Shown here: positions 7,876-15,250 of the stretch, piece after piece | Layout of the letters: every line of letters starts with the position of its first letter | How positions within the stretch are numbered: position 1 is the first letter of the stretch | DNA from: Clostridium sp. CAG:302 | GTDB taxonomy: Bacteria; Bacillota_I; Bacilli_A; RF39; UBA660 | Direction: 5' to 3' | Assembly: GCA_000431795.1 (NCBI GenBank) | Contig: FR887368.1 | Span: 26,250 to 90,249, forward strand | Length of the DNA: 64,000 nucleotides | Program-made: the position numbers and the translations under genes | Notes under the pieces: model-generated | What the model was told of the DNA's origin: nothing | Seen by the model: only the letters and a program-made list of their open reading frames with translations | Database searches by the model: none

Positions 7876-8845
7876 TTCTAAAGCCTCCTTGTAACAACAA
7901 TCTCCTAACATTAGTATCGATTTTTTGTTTTTCATTTTTGCTATATTCAACCTGAATATACATTTTTATCATATCTAATAATTCATCATTAGACATTTTT
8001 TTTATTTCAGCCCAATACTTTAATGCTCTTAAGTATTTTCGATAAATGTATTGAGGGCTTCTACTATTAATTAAACTAGCATTTTCATAAGCAAGATGTG
8101 AAACCACAGATAAACAATCCAAAAATTTATAGTCCGAGTCATCAACCGGATGATAAACATCAACAATACTCGATGCTTCAATGCTATTAGATAATCCTAA
8201 CTTTCTCATTAACATAGCATTTACTCCAATGGCACACTCAACACCAAATTTTTCGTTTGGTGACTCTATAATTATAATATTCCCAATATCTTTATATTCT
8301 GAATCTTTACAATTTCTTATAGCAATATTTAAATTTCTTCCATAAATACCAAACTCCTGTAATCCATATTTATGTCTATAGTATTTTTCTTCTCTTGAAT
8401 CAATTTCTACAACTACTCTACCATCAAGATTTTTTAGAGATTTCATCAAATCATTATCTTTCCCCGAAACTCGAACCATAATATCATAATAATCAATGTT
8501 CAAAAATTTATTTAAAAAGTCTATTATATCAAATACAAGTTTATCAAGTTTGTTATAATTAACTAAAACTCCACTGGCATCAAAATAACTATACCATTCC
8601 ATTTTTTCAGGAATTAAGAGCCTTTTTATTCCTCTAGTTCTTATGGCACGTTGGAAAAGGAATTCTCCTTCAGTACTTACTTCATGATTCAACAGCTTTG
8701 GTTTCAACACACTAATTGTTGAACCAATAAGCACAACGCTAGGGTCAACTCCCGAAGTAATTTTTACACTAGAATTTTGTTTGTAACCTTTTGATAATAA
8801 ATAATTTCCATAATCTTTTTTTAAACTTTCTATTTCACTTTTCAT
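7865..8845 (-). CDS. AlaRS-like stand-alone class II synthetase core
   Basis: 326 residues. The start is set at 8845 (MKSEIESLKK) because TTGGAG lies about 7 bp upstream; an earlier ATG at 8881 would overlap the previous gene. Several segments resemble the alanyl-tRNA synthetase catalytic core: GVDPSVVLIGSTISVLKP (cf. the DPTLLFTNAGM region), FLFQRAIRTRG (cf. QKCIRAGG), a VECAIGVNAML stretch (cf. the motif 3 helix) and SPQYIYRKYLRAL (cf. GRGYVLRRIIRRAL). The editing and C-Ala domains of about 500 further residues are absent. Such an enzyme could form an aminoacyl adenylate and pass it to an acceptor other than tRNA-Ala. I am fairly sure of the fold, not of the reaction. Confidence 0.6.
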   Translation of the reverse strand: MKSEIESLKKDYGNYLLSKGYKQNSSVKITSGVDPSVVLIGSTISVLKPKLLNHEVSTEGEFLFQRAIRTRGIKRLLIPEKMEWYSYFDASGVLVNYNKLDKLVFDIIDFLNKFLNIDYYDIMVRVSGKDNDLMKSLKNLDGRVVVEIDSREEKYYRHKYGLQEFGIYGRNLNIAIRNCKDSEYKDIGNIIIIESPNEKFGVECAIGVNAMLMRKLGLSNSIEASSIVDVYHPVDDSDYKFLDCLSVVSHLAYENASLINSRSPQYIYRKYLRALKYWAEIKKMSNDELLDMIKMYIQVEYSKNEKQKIDTNVRRLLLQGGFRNGK

Positions 8846-8858
8846 TTTTAACTCCAAT

Positions 8859-9890
8859 TTATGGTAATATATTTTCCCCATTGAATCTTAAACAAATTTG
8901 CATATTTCTGATATCGTCGCATTTTAAAACCCACATAAAGAATCGTTCAGTTCCCATGCCAAATCCTGAAGTTTTTAATGGTTTTATCTTCTTCATATTT
9001 AAATACCATTCATACTCTTGAGTATCAACTTCATGATACTTTAGTGATTCAAGTAATTCTTCATAGTTTTCATGTCTCTCTCCGCATCCTACAGTCTCTC
9101 CAATTCCCATTAAAAGATCGGCATTTTTTGTAGTTCCTTTATTTTTCTTATCAAACTTTTGATAAAATGGTACAGCTAGGATATCATAATTTGTTACCCA
9201 CACTATTCCATTATACAGATTCATTATTTCTTTTTCTCCTTCTCTTGTTATATTTCTCCATCCATCATTATACTCAATATATTTCTCAATATTATTATTA
9301 TGAAGTTCTTTTAATTTAGCTTCTGCTTCATTGAAGGTAATTCTTGGAAAATTTCCTTTAAAATTTGCCATATATTCTATGTGTGAAATATCTCCTATTA
9401 ATTCCTTAATTTCATTCCCAAGTTGTTTTATTATTGCTTTAGATAAGTGCTTAATATATTTTTCTATCAAATTCATAACATCATCTAAGTCACCAATTAT
9501 CTCTGCTTCACTATGATAAAATTGGCATAAATGTCTCTCATCTGCTTTTTCCCCTCTAAAAGATGGCATAATGTAATACACTCCTCTATCAGTTAATCTA
9601 CAGCCATATTCTAATAAAAATTGCATTGAATCTGCTAGATAAGTATCTACTCCCTCAAGCTTAACTTTTACTGGTAATGAATCACTTCCTCTACCCATCG
9701 GACTCGAAATAGAGCCTGTAGTTATTGGTAAATGAATTGTCAATATATTTCTTTTCTGATAGAATTTCATAGTTTCTACTGATAATAGATTTTCAAGTTT
9801 TACTAACAATTTATACCATGGTTCATCTAATGCCTTAATATAATGACTTTTACCATCTTTCCAAGTGTTTGGTACATAACCTTGTTTCAT
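8859..9890 (-). CDS. AsnRS/AspRS-like core without anticodon domain (asparagine synthetase-related)
   Basis: 343 residues, start at 9890 with AAAGGAG 6-7 bp upstream. Class II motif 2 is FRGEKADERHLCQFYHSEAE (about residues 110-129); then come FPRITFNEAEAKL, LLMGIGETVGCGERHENYEE (cf. GVGEIIGGSQRE of AsnRS) and motif 3 GFGMGTERFF...NMQICLRF. The N-terminal OB-fold that binds the anticodon is missing, as in archaeal AsnA2 (AS-AR) asparagine synthetases related to AsnRS. The protein may therefore activate Asp or a related acid and transfer it to ammonia or an amine. First gene after rel, 62 bp from its stop to this start. Confidence 0.7.
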   Translation of the reverse strand: MKQGYVPNTWKDGKSHYIKALDEPWYKLLVKLENLLSVETMKFYQKRNILTIHLPITTGSISSPMGRGSDSLPVKVKLEGVDTYLADSMQFLLEYGCRLTDRGVYYIMPSFRGEKADERHLCQFYHSEAEIIGDLDDVMNLIEKYIKHLSKAIIKQLGNEIKELIGDISHIEYMANFKGNFPRITFNEAEAKLKELHNNNIEKYIEYNDGWRNITREGEKEIMNLYNGIVWVTNYDILAVPFYQKFDKKNKGTTKNADLLMGIGETVGCGERHENYEELLESLKYHEVDTQEYEWYLNMKKIKPLKTSGFGMGTERFFMWVLKCDDIRNMQICLRFNGENILP

Positions 9891-9925
9891 TTTTTTCTCC
9901 TTTCCTAACAATATTTAGTTTTTTT

Positions 9926-9946
9926 ATGAGTTCCCTATAAACTCAT
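9926..9946. other. Hairpin between rel and the synthetase-like cluster
   Basis: A 7-bp stem ATGAGTT/AACTCAT with a 7-nt loop. On the minus strand it is followed by A residues, not T, so it is not a standard terminator; rel and the cluster are probably co-transcribed. It might mark an mRNA processing site. Confidence 0.35.
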
Positions 9947-9952
9947 ATTACA

Positions 9953-11392
9953 CTAATTGCTTTTAAACTCTCTTATCCTCTTCTTTGCCTTAGTTGTAAC
10001 AGCCTTAGCAATCCACTCCTCTCTTGGGCCAAATGATAACTCGTCACTAATAATCCTTACTCTGTCATTATTTTTAAGAACATAGTCAACATCTTTATAA
10101 TCATCATTAACAATTGCCCCTACCATAGTATTACCAATATCAGAGTCTAAGTTAAAAGCATAATCTATTACTGTTGATCCTTTAGGTAATTCTACTCTAT
10201 TTCCATTAATTCCATAAATATATACTTTATCAGAAAACAATTCGTTTTTTATTTGATTAACAAACTCTTGATTATCTGCGAATACTGAATTAATTTCTAA
10301 TAATGAGCTAAAGAATTGATATTTATTTTTTAACTCTTCTTGCATTACTTTTCTGGCATCACCTTTATTTATATCAAAGTAAGCAGTAAGTCCAAAAGAG
10401 GCAATCTTATCCATATCAAATGTTCTAATTTGTGTTTGAACAAGTCTTCCCTCAGGACCAAATACTGTTGTATGAAGACTACTATACATATTAGTTTTAG
10501 GATTACATATATAATCTTTAAACTTACTATTTATAGGATGGTATAGACTATGTACATATCTTAATCCTCTATAACAATCATCTATTTCATCTACCATTAT
10601 TTTAAGAGAAAATAAGTCATGTATATCAGATAATTTCTCTCCTTCATGTAATCTCTTATATATACCATATATATTTTTAGTTCTAACTTTTATCTCATTA
10701 GGAATATTATTATCTTTCAAAATATTTTCTATTTTATATTTCATTTCTAATAAAAGATTCTTGTTTTCTTCTTCTATTTTCTTATTTTTTTCAAGTAAAC
10801 TCATATAAATATCTGGCTTTAAATATCTAAAAGATAAATCTTCCAATTCACTTTTTATTCTATATGCTCCAATATAATAAGCAAGAGGTACAAATATATC
10901 CATTGTCTCTAGTGAATTTTCTTTTTGTTTAAACTCTGTCTTATATTCTAATGTCCTCATATTATGAAGTCTATCTGCTAGTTTAATAATTATTATTCTA
11001 ACATCACTTGTAATACCAGTAATTATCTTTCTAGTATTAGCTACATTCTGCTCTTGCTTAGTAGAAAAGTTAAGTTTGCTTATCTTTGTTACTCCATCTA
11101 CTAAAGCAGCTATTTCAGGATTAAAATCGTGTGAAATATCTTCCTTAGTAATATGAGTATCTTCCAAAGTATCATGTAATAGCCCAGCACACACTGTATC
11201 CCTATCAGCGTGCATTTCTGCGAGGATATAAGCAACATTAAGTGGATGAGTAATATAAGGTTCTCCACTTTGTCTTTTTTGTCCTGAATGAAGATTATCC
11301 GCATAGTAATATGCTCTTTTTATGTTTTCCACTTCATCAGGATTATAACTTTTAACTAGATTAAGCAAATCATCAATAGTAAGTTTATTCAT
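9953..11392 (-). CDS. rel: Bifunctional (p)ppGpp synthetase/hydrolase, short form (Rel)
   Basis: 479 residues against about 730 for typical Rel/SpoT. The HD hydrolase domain is intact (GEPYITHP, LLHDTLEDT near 71-79). The synthetase domain has GIYKRLHEGEKLSDIHDL, SKFKDYICNPKTNMYSSLHT (the RxKD-type motif as KFKD, plus the Tyr that stacks on GTP) and VQTQIRT. A TGS domain (DKVYIYGINGNRVELPKGST) follows. The ZFD/RIS and ACT regulatory domains are missing, and the gene ends naturally with a basic tail (KAKKRIREF). Start has GGAGGTGA 7 bp upstream. Loss of the ribosome-binding C-terminus may leave it unregulated by stalled ribosomes (inference). Confidence 0.9.
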   Translation of the reverse strand: MNKLTIDDLLNLVKSYNPDEVENIKRAYYYADNLHSGQKRQSGEPYITHPLNVAYILAEMHADRDTVCAGLLHDTLEDTHITKEDISHDFNPEIAALVDGVTKISKLNFSTKQEQNVANTRKIITGITSDVRIIIIKLADRLHNMRTLEYKTEFKQKENSLETMDIFVPLAYYIGAYRIKSELEDLSFRYLKPDIYMSLLEKNKKIEEENKNLLLEMKYKIENILKDNNIPNEIKVRTKNIYGIYKRLHEGEKLSDIHDLFSLKIMVDEIDDCYRGLRYVHSLYHPINSKFKDYICNPKTNMYSSLHTTVFGPEGRLVQTQIRTFDMDKIASFGLTAYFDINKGDARKVMQEELKNKYQFFSSLLEINSVFADNQEFVNQIKNELFSDKVYIYGINGNRVELPKGSTVIDYAFNLDSDIGNTMVGAIVNDDYKDVDYVLKNNDRVRIISDELSFGPREEWIAKAVTTKAKKRIREFKSN

Positions 11393-11416
11393 TTTCTTTC
11401 ACCTCCATATATAGCA

Positions 11417-11475
11417 AAAGAGCGGCACTCCAGCGGACGACCTCAAAATTAGTCATTCACAGAGTACTGCTCTTT
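11417..11475 (-). promoter_or_regulatory. Structured rel leader (long imperfect hairpin)
   Basis: On the minus strand AAAGAGC pairs with GCTCTTT and, further in, GTACTC pairs with GAGTGC, enclosing a loop of about 30 nt with GAGGTCGTCC. The 3' arm runs into TTTT about 20 nt before the rel ribosome binding site. This could be an attenuator or a regulatory leader. It overlaps the 3' end of the 44-codon ORF, so ribosome movement on that ORF could control folding. I do not recognise a known riboswitch or T-box. Confidence 0.45.
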
Positions 11476-11583
11476 AGTCATAACAATATTTTTAATTTTG
11501 TAGCAGCAGAAAAATATGTCAGCTAAATAGTTTCTAACATTATTAAGTATAGAATTAATATTTAACATAACATACTTTATCAT
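11449..11583 (-). CDS. 44-aa upstream ORF of rel
   Basis: ATG at 11583 has GAGGGAG about 9 bp upstream. The product begins MIKYVMLNINSILNNV, contains an FFCCYK segment and ends KEQYSVND at a TAA. It lies between a strong promoter and rel, and its last codons form the 5' arm of the leader hairpin. It could be a leader peptide. No homology recognised. Confidence 0.4.
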   Translation of the reverse strand: MIKYVMLNINSILNNVRNYLADIFFCCYKIKNIVMTKEQYSVND

Positions 11584-11619
11584 AATGCTCACTCCCTCTT
11601 TTTTGAATAATTTAGATTA

Positions 11620-11648
11620 ATTCTATAACTTTTTAGAATGTTTGTCAA
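11620..11648 (-). promoter_or_regulatory. Promoter of the rel operon
   Basis: TTGACA (11648-11643) and TAGAAT (11625-11620) are separated by 17 bp on the minus strand. It reads into the 44-aa ORF, rel and probably the whole synthetase-like cluster. Confidence 0.7.
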
Positions 11649-11719
11649 CCCTTTTTTTGACAATTTTTACCAAAACTAAATTCATCTCCCCCTAAGGTTA
11701 AGAAATTACTTTCTATCAT
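11645..11719 (-). CDS. 24-aa leader peptide, second copy
   Basis: Starts inside the 226-bp repeat at the same ATG and ribosome binding site as the 14-aa ORF at 378. The first eleven residues (MIESNFLTLGG) are identical; the frame then continues DEFSFGKNCQKKG and stops within the -35 box of the rel promoter. Confidence 0.35.
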   Translation of the reverse strand: MIESNFLTLGGDEFSFGKNCQKKG

Positions 11720-11911
11720 AAAATCACCTCTCCTTCCAAAGTAAAAACCTTAGAAAAAGAAGAGAACACCATAAGTATTAACCCCGCCAGCATTATATAC
11801 TAGTTTAAATATTATAGTCAAGGAAAATATGACTATTTTTTTAATATCTTTGTAAAGCCTTTATTTATAAGAATTTATAGGTTTTTGATGTATAATACAA
11901 ATGTATACAAA
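11686..11911 (-). repeat. 226-bp repeat, copy 2
   Basis: Equal-length copy of 345-570 with about a dozen mismatches. Here its right end (ending TGTATACAAA) abuts the GNAT terminator instead of the 99-bp repeat. Both GNAT-side junctions carry ACAAA, the same bases found at the direct join in copy 1. Confidence 0.9.
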
Positions 11912-11915
11912 AAAA

Positions 11916-11936
11916 GCAAGAGTTTAGACTTCTTGC
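11916..11936 (-). terminator. Intrinsic terminator of the GNAT gene
   Basis: Stem GCAAGA/TCTTGC with a 9-nt loop; on the minus strand it is followed directly by a run of T residues (11915-11909). Confidence 0.8.
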
Positions 11937-11952
11937 CTTTTATTTTTATATT

Positions 11953-12507
11953 TTAGTCATCTATTATAACATTTTTATTATATCTAACTTTCTTTAATGC
12001 TTTTTTTAAATCATTTATAACATGACACTTTCTTCCTATCATAGATTCATTAGTTATCATAATATCTTTATCAAAATCTAATTCATTAATAAAATTCTTA
12101 TACAGTTCATTTAATAGTTTCATACCTTGATAAAAGTAATTAATTTCTACAGTACTAATATAATTTACATTACCATATATTTTATGATAATTAAAATAGC
12201 TAATACATCCAACAATCGTTTCCTTATCAATATTATTTTTTATTGTACCTATAAAATACTTATCGGTATATAAATACCACTGAAGATAATGCATACCAAA
12301 AATAGTATCATTATCATTCCAAGTAATAAAATTATCATTGATATAATAATTATCAAAAAGAAATTTTCTCATTTTTTCTTTAGTTAAAGATTTCCATGTA
12401 ATATCCTCTAGTTTAAATTCTTTTATATAATCAAGTACAGTTCTCTTTAAATTAAGTAATTTCTTTTCATTACAATTTCTAATTACATTATTTGGTAATT
12501 CTTTCAT
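11953..12507 (-). CDS. GNAT-family N-acetyltransferase-like protein
   Basis: 184 residues. The stretch ETIVGCISYFNYHK followed by YISTVEINYFYQGMKLLNEL (about residues 115-135) matches the beta4, acetyl-CoA-loop and alpha3 pattern of GNAT enzymes, although the pyrophosphate loop is degenerate (QGMKL rather than RGxGxG/A). It has its own terminator at 11916-11936 and a likely -10 (TATAAT) about 25 bp upstream. It sits exactly between the 226-bp and 99-bp repeats, which are fused without it near position 570. Substrate unknown. Confidence 0.5.
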   Translation of the reverse strand: MKELPNNVIRNCNEKKLLNLKRTVLDYIKEFKLEDITWKSLTKEKMRKFLFDNYYINDNFITWNDNDTIFGMHYLQWYLYTDKYFIGTIKNNIDKETIVGCISYFNYHKIYGNVNYISTVEINYFYQGMKLLNELYKNFINELDFDKDIMITNESMIGRKCHVINDLKKALKKVRYNKNVIIDD

Positions 12508-12573
12508 AAACTGCCCACTTTCGTATGGGTATTATACTATCATAAAACGTATGTAATTACAAGTAGAAAATAA

Positions 12574-12672
12574 CAAAATAGTTTTAAACACAGACCTTAG
12601 GCTGTGTTTAACAGTGAGAGACTACAGGCTCGAACTGAGGATAAAAAGAAAAAGAAGATTACTCTTCTTAAC
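12574..12672 (-). repeat. 99-bp structured repeat, copy 2, with terminator
   Basis: Near-identical to 567-665. The stem TTAAACACAG/CTGTGTTTAA is perfect here, a paired change relative to copy 1. The AAGAAG/CTTCTT hairpin with a T-rich run would terminate the cell-wall operon transcribed leftward; the repeat overlaps the stop codon of the 34-aa ORF. Confidence 0.85.
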
Positions 12673-12772
12673 CCATAATTAACTTACCAAGATATACTCC
12701 TAATATAATACATATAATTATTATTAGTATTGTATATAAAATTTTAGATATTTCATTTGTTTCTTCATTCAT
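12668..12772 (-). CDS. 34-aa single-pass membrane peptide
   Basis: Starts at 12772, just 10 bp after the stop of the PBP gene, and stops within the 99-bp repeat. The sequence is a short acidic head (MNEETNEISK) followed by a hydrophobic helix rich in Ile/Leu ending GKLIMG. Its place at the end of the mraZ-rsmH-ftsL-pbp operon suggests a small division-associated membrane protein, but no family is recognised. It lacks an obvious strong Shine-Dalgarno and could rely on coupling. Confidence 0.45.
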   Translation of the reverse strand: MNEETNEISKILYTILIIIICIILGVYLGKLIMG

Positions 12773-12782
12773 ACTATTACCT

Positions 12783-14948
12783 CTATTCTATATATTTATT
12801 TTTTAATTTAATAGTTACTGTATCGGTAATTGTTTCACCTTCAGGTATACTTTGTTCATATACATAGCCATTACCTTCAAGCATATAACTAACTCCCATT
12901 AATCTAAGGATGTTATCGGCTTCTTTATAAGAATAACCACTTAAATTAATCATTTTATTATCATAGTTATTAGTTTTTAGTACTACTAAATCATCTTCAT
13001 ATATAATATTATTAATACTAGGATACTGATTAATAACTTTAGTGCCATCTCCAATTACAAGTACTTTAATATTTTTATTCTCTAGATAAGTCTTAATATC
13101 TGAAACGTTCTTGTTATAAAAGGATTCCACTGTGTATGATTTCTTTTCATTGTCTTTCTCTTCAATATTTAAATATTTAGTAATATTTTGTTCTACTTCT
13201 TTTACCATTGGAGCTAGATAGTTGGTACCATCTTTTGGTCTTTTAATCGCAGCATATAGTATTATTTCAGGGTCGTTTTCTGGGAACATACCGGAAAATG
13301 AATATATGTAATCTGATGAACCACTCATATATTTGCCTTTGGTATAATCAAATATTTGAGCAGTACCAGTCTTTCCTATTAAGCTATAGCCATCCATGTG
13401 GTAAGCATAACCTGTTGAATTGGTATTATCACCATTTATAACACTAGCCATTAATTGCTTCATTTTTTCGATAGTAGCAGAGTTTGCTATATTTTTAACT
13501 TCTGTTTTTGAGTTTTGTTCAAGTACTTTACCGGTGGTAGGATTTTTTATTTTGTCTACTACAAAGGGTTTTAACATAGTACCATTGTTGGCAATGGATG
13601 TTAGAGCTTCAAGATGCTGAATTGGTGTTGTTGTTATACCTTGGCCATAACCAGCAGTAGCAGCCTCTATTTGATATTTATAATTTATGTTACCTGGTTC
13701 CTCTCTTTTTAAAGTAAAACCTGTCTTAGAACCAAAGCCATATTTTTCGTAGCAGGCTCTTAAATCTTCTTTAGTTATTACTGATTCCACTATGTTGGCA
13801 ACCGCTATGTTGGAAGAAAGTGCAAAACCTTGATCGTAAGTAATGGTGCCCCATCCTTCTTTTCTCCAGTCAGATATTGTTACATCTTTACCGCCATTTT
13901 CTGAGGTGTAAGTTTTACTACCTGAAGTATATGTAGTGTTTCCATCGTAGTTACCTGAGTCAATGGCACACATATAACTAAATATCTTCATTGTTGAACC
14001 TGGCTCGTAAGTAAGGGTTACAAGTGGATCAATGTATGAGGTCATATTTCTTAAGTTAGGATCGAAACTTGGTGTACTAGAATAGCCTAGGATCTTACCA
14101 GTCTTTGCATCCATTGCGGCCATTAGGACCCATTCGGCCTCAGAAGAGTCCTGAGCCTCTCTCACAGCATTATGTAAAAATAGCTGAATATTACTATCGA
14201 TAGTTAGATAGATGTCATTACCATCTTCAGCGGGTTCTACATATTCACGGCCATTGGCAATCTTGTAGCCATATTTATCTTTTTCATAAGTAACAAAACC
14301 TGTTTTACCTTTTAAAGTATCGTTATAGTATTCTTCAATACCCATTTCACCAGTAATCCAGTTGTTACCATCCTTATCAGTTTTATTAACTGTGTAGCCG
14401 ATTAAATATGAAGCAAAATCTCCATTGGGATAGTATCTTTTTATATCCTTGGTAAAGTCTATGCCTTGAAGTTCTAGTTTATCTATTTCTTCCTTAACAA
14501 GTTCGGAAAGACCTTTACCAATAGTTCCAAATTCAACTTGATATTTCTTATTTTGAATACCATTTACCAATATTGTTTTTATTTCATCTGGCGTTACTCC
14601 AAGAACTGTAGCAAGTTTGGTACTAGTATCTTCAACATTCTCAACATAGTCTTTATTGCCGTTTGAGTCTACTCTGGTATCGGATAAATAGGCAATAAGA
14701 GTATAACTGATAACATCATTAGCTAGGATGTTACCATTTGTATCATATATTGTACCACGCTTAGGCATTATTACTTCTTCGGTAGTATTCCTATTCTTGA
14801 TAAAAGCTGTAATTGTAGAACTACCTACTTTGTAGTCAACAATACATAAGTAACATAATCTGACAATTAATACCAAAAATAAAAAAAAGGTAACAATAAT
14901 AACAGGTTTACTTACTTTAAACTTACTACTATTAATTTCCTTTTTCAT
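12783..14948 (-). CDS. pbpB: Class B penicillin-binding protein (PBP2B/SpoVD type)
   Basis: Transpeptidase for septal peptidoglycan, anchored by an N-terminal membrane helix (about 17-40). The dimerisation domain begins PKRGTIYDTNG (65-75). The catalytic motifs are STMK (321-324), SSN (380-382) and KTGT (528-531). Two PASTA-like repeats fill about residues 605-724. Start set at 14948 because AAGGTGA lies 5 bp upstream; a GTG 9 bp earlier is less likely. It follows ftsL by 10 bp. murE, mraY and other usual dcw genes do not follow. Confidence 0.9.
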   Translation of the reverse strand: MKKEINSSKFKVSKPVIIVTFFLFLVLIVRLCYLCIVDYKVGSSTITAFIKNRNTTEEVIMPKRGTIYDTNGNILANDVISYTLIAYLSDTRVDSNGNKDYVENVEDTSTKLATVLGVTPDEIKTILVNGIQNKKYQVEFGTIGKGLSELVKEEIDKLELQGIDFTKDIKRYYPNGDFASYLIGYTVNKTDKDGNNWITGEMGIEEYYNDTLKGKTGFVTYEKDKYGYKIANGREYVEPAEDGNDIYLTIDSNIQLFLHNAVREAQDSSEAEWVLMAAMDAKTGKILGYSSTPSFDPNLRNMTSYIDPLVTLTYEPGSTMKIFSYMCAIDSGNYDGNTTYTSGSKTYTSENGGKDVTISDWRKEGWGTITYDQGFALSSNIAVANIVESVITKEDLRACYEKYGFGSKTGFTLKREEPGNINYKYQIEAATAGYGQGITTTPIQHLEALTSIANNGTMLKPFVVDKIKNPTTGKVLEQNSKTEVKNIANSATIEKMKQLMASVINGDNTNSTGYAYHMDGYSLIGKTGTAQIFDYTKGKYMSGSSDYIYSFSGMFPENDPEIILYAAIKRPKDGTNYLAPMVKEVEQNITKYLNIEEKDNEKKSYTVESFYNKNVSDIKTYLENKNIKVLVIGDGTKVINQYPSINNIIYEDDLVVLKTNNYDNKMINLSGYSYKEADNILRLMGVSYMLEGNGYVYEQSIPEGETITDTVTIKLKNKYIE

Positions 14949-14958
14949 ACTAATCACC

Positions 14959-15246
14959 TTACTCTATTGTTTTAATATTTTCATTATTATAAGATAGACC
15001 TAAGTTTTTACTGATTGTTTGAATATTTTCAAGTGATGCCATCTCATTGATTTTCATAGCAAGACTTTGATTGGTATCTTCTTGTTTTTCTACTTCACTA
15101 TTCATTTTTTGAAGTTCTATATTCATCTTAGATACTGTTGCACTAGTAAAAACAATTCCTGAAATCAAAAGTGCAATAATAAATAAACAGCTTTTATATA
15201 AAAACTTTTCTATCTTAGTTAGCCCTTTCTTTTTCTTTTTTTTCAT
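14959..15246 (-). CDS. ftsL: FtsL-like division protein
   Basis: 95 residues: a Lys-rich cytoplasmic head (MKKKKKKGLTKIEKF), one membrane helix (about 15-37) and an extracytoplasmic coiled coil (MNIELQKMNSEVEKQEDTN). This architecture and the position between rsmH and a class B PBP identify FtsL, a partner of DivIC and the septal synthase. It ends with a conserved-looking AKNLGLSYN-type segment (ISKNLGLSYN). It starts 4 bp after the rsmH stop. Confidence 0.8.
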   Translation of the reverse strand: MKKKKKKGLTKIEKFLYKSCLFIIALLISGIVFTSATVSKMNIELQKMNSEVEKQEDTNQSLAMKINEMASLENIQTISKNLGLSYNNENIKTIE

Positions 15247-15250
15247 ATTA

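Noticed and set aside
9926..9946. Terminator between rel and the synthetase-like genes
   Set aside because: The hairpin is followed by A residues in the direction of transcription, not by T residues.
345..12672. Insertion sequence
   Set aside because: No transposase gene or terminal inverted repeats were found at the repeats; the GNAT segment shows only a 5-bp shared end.
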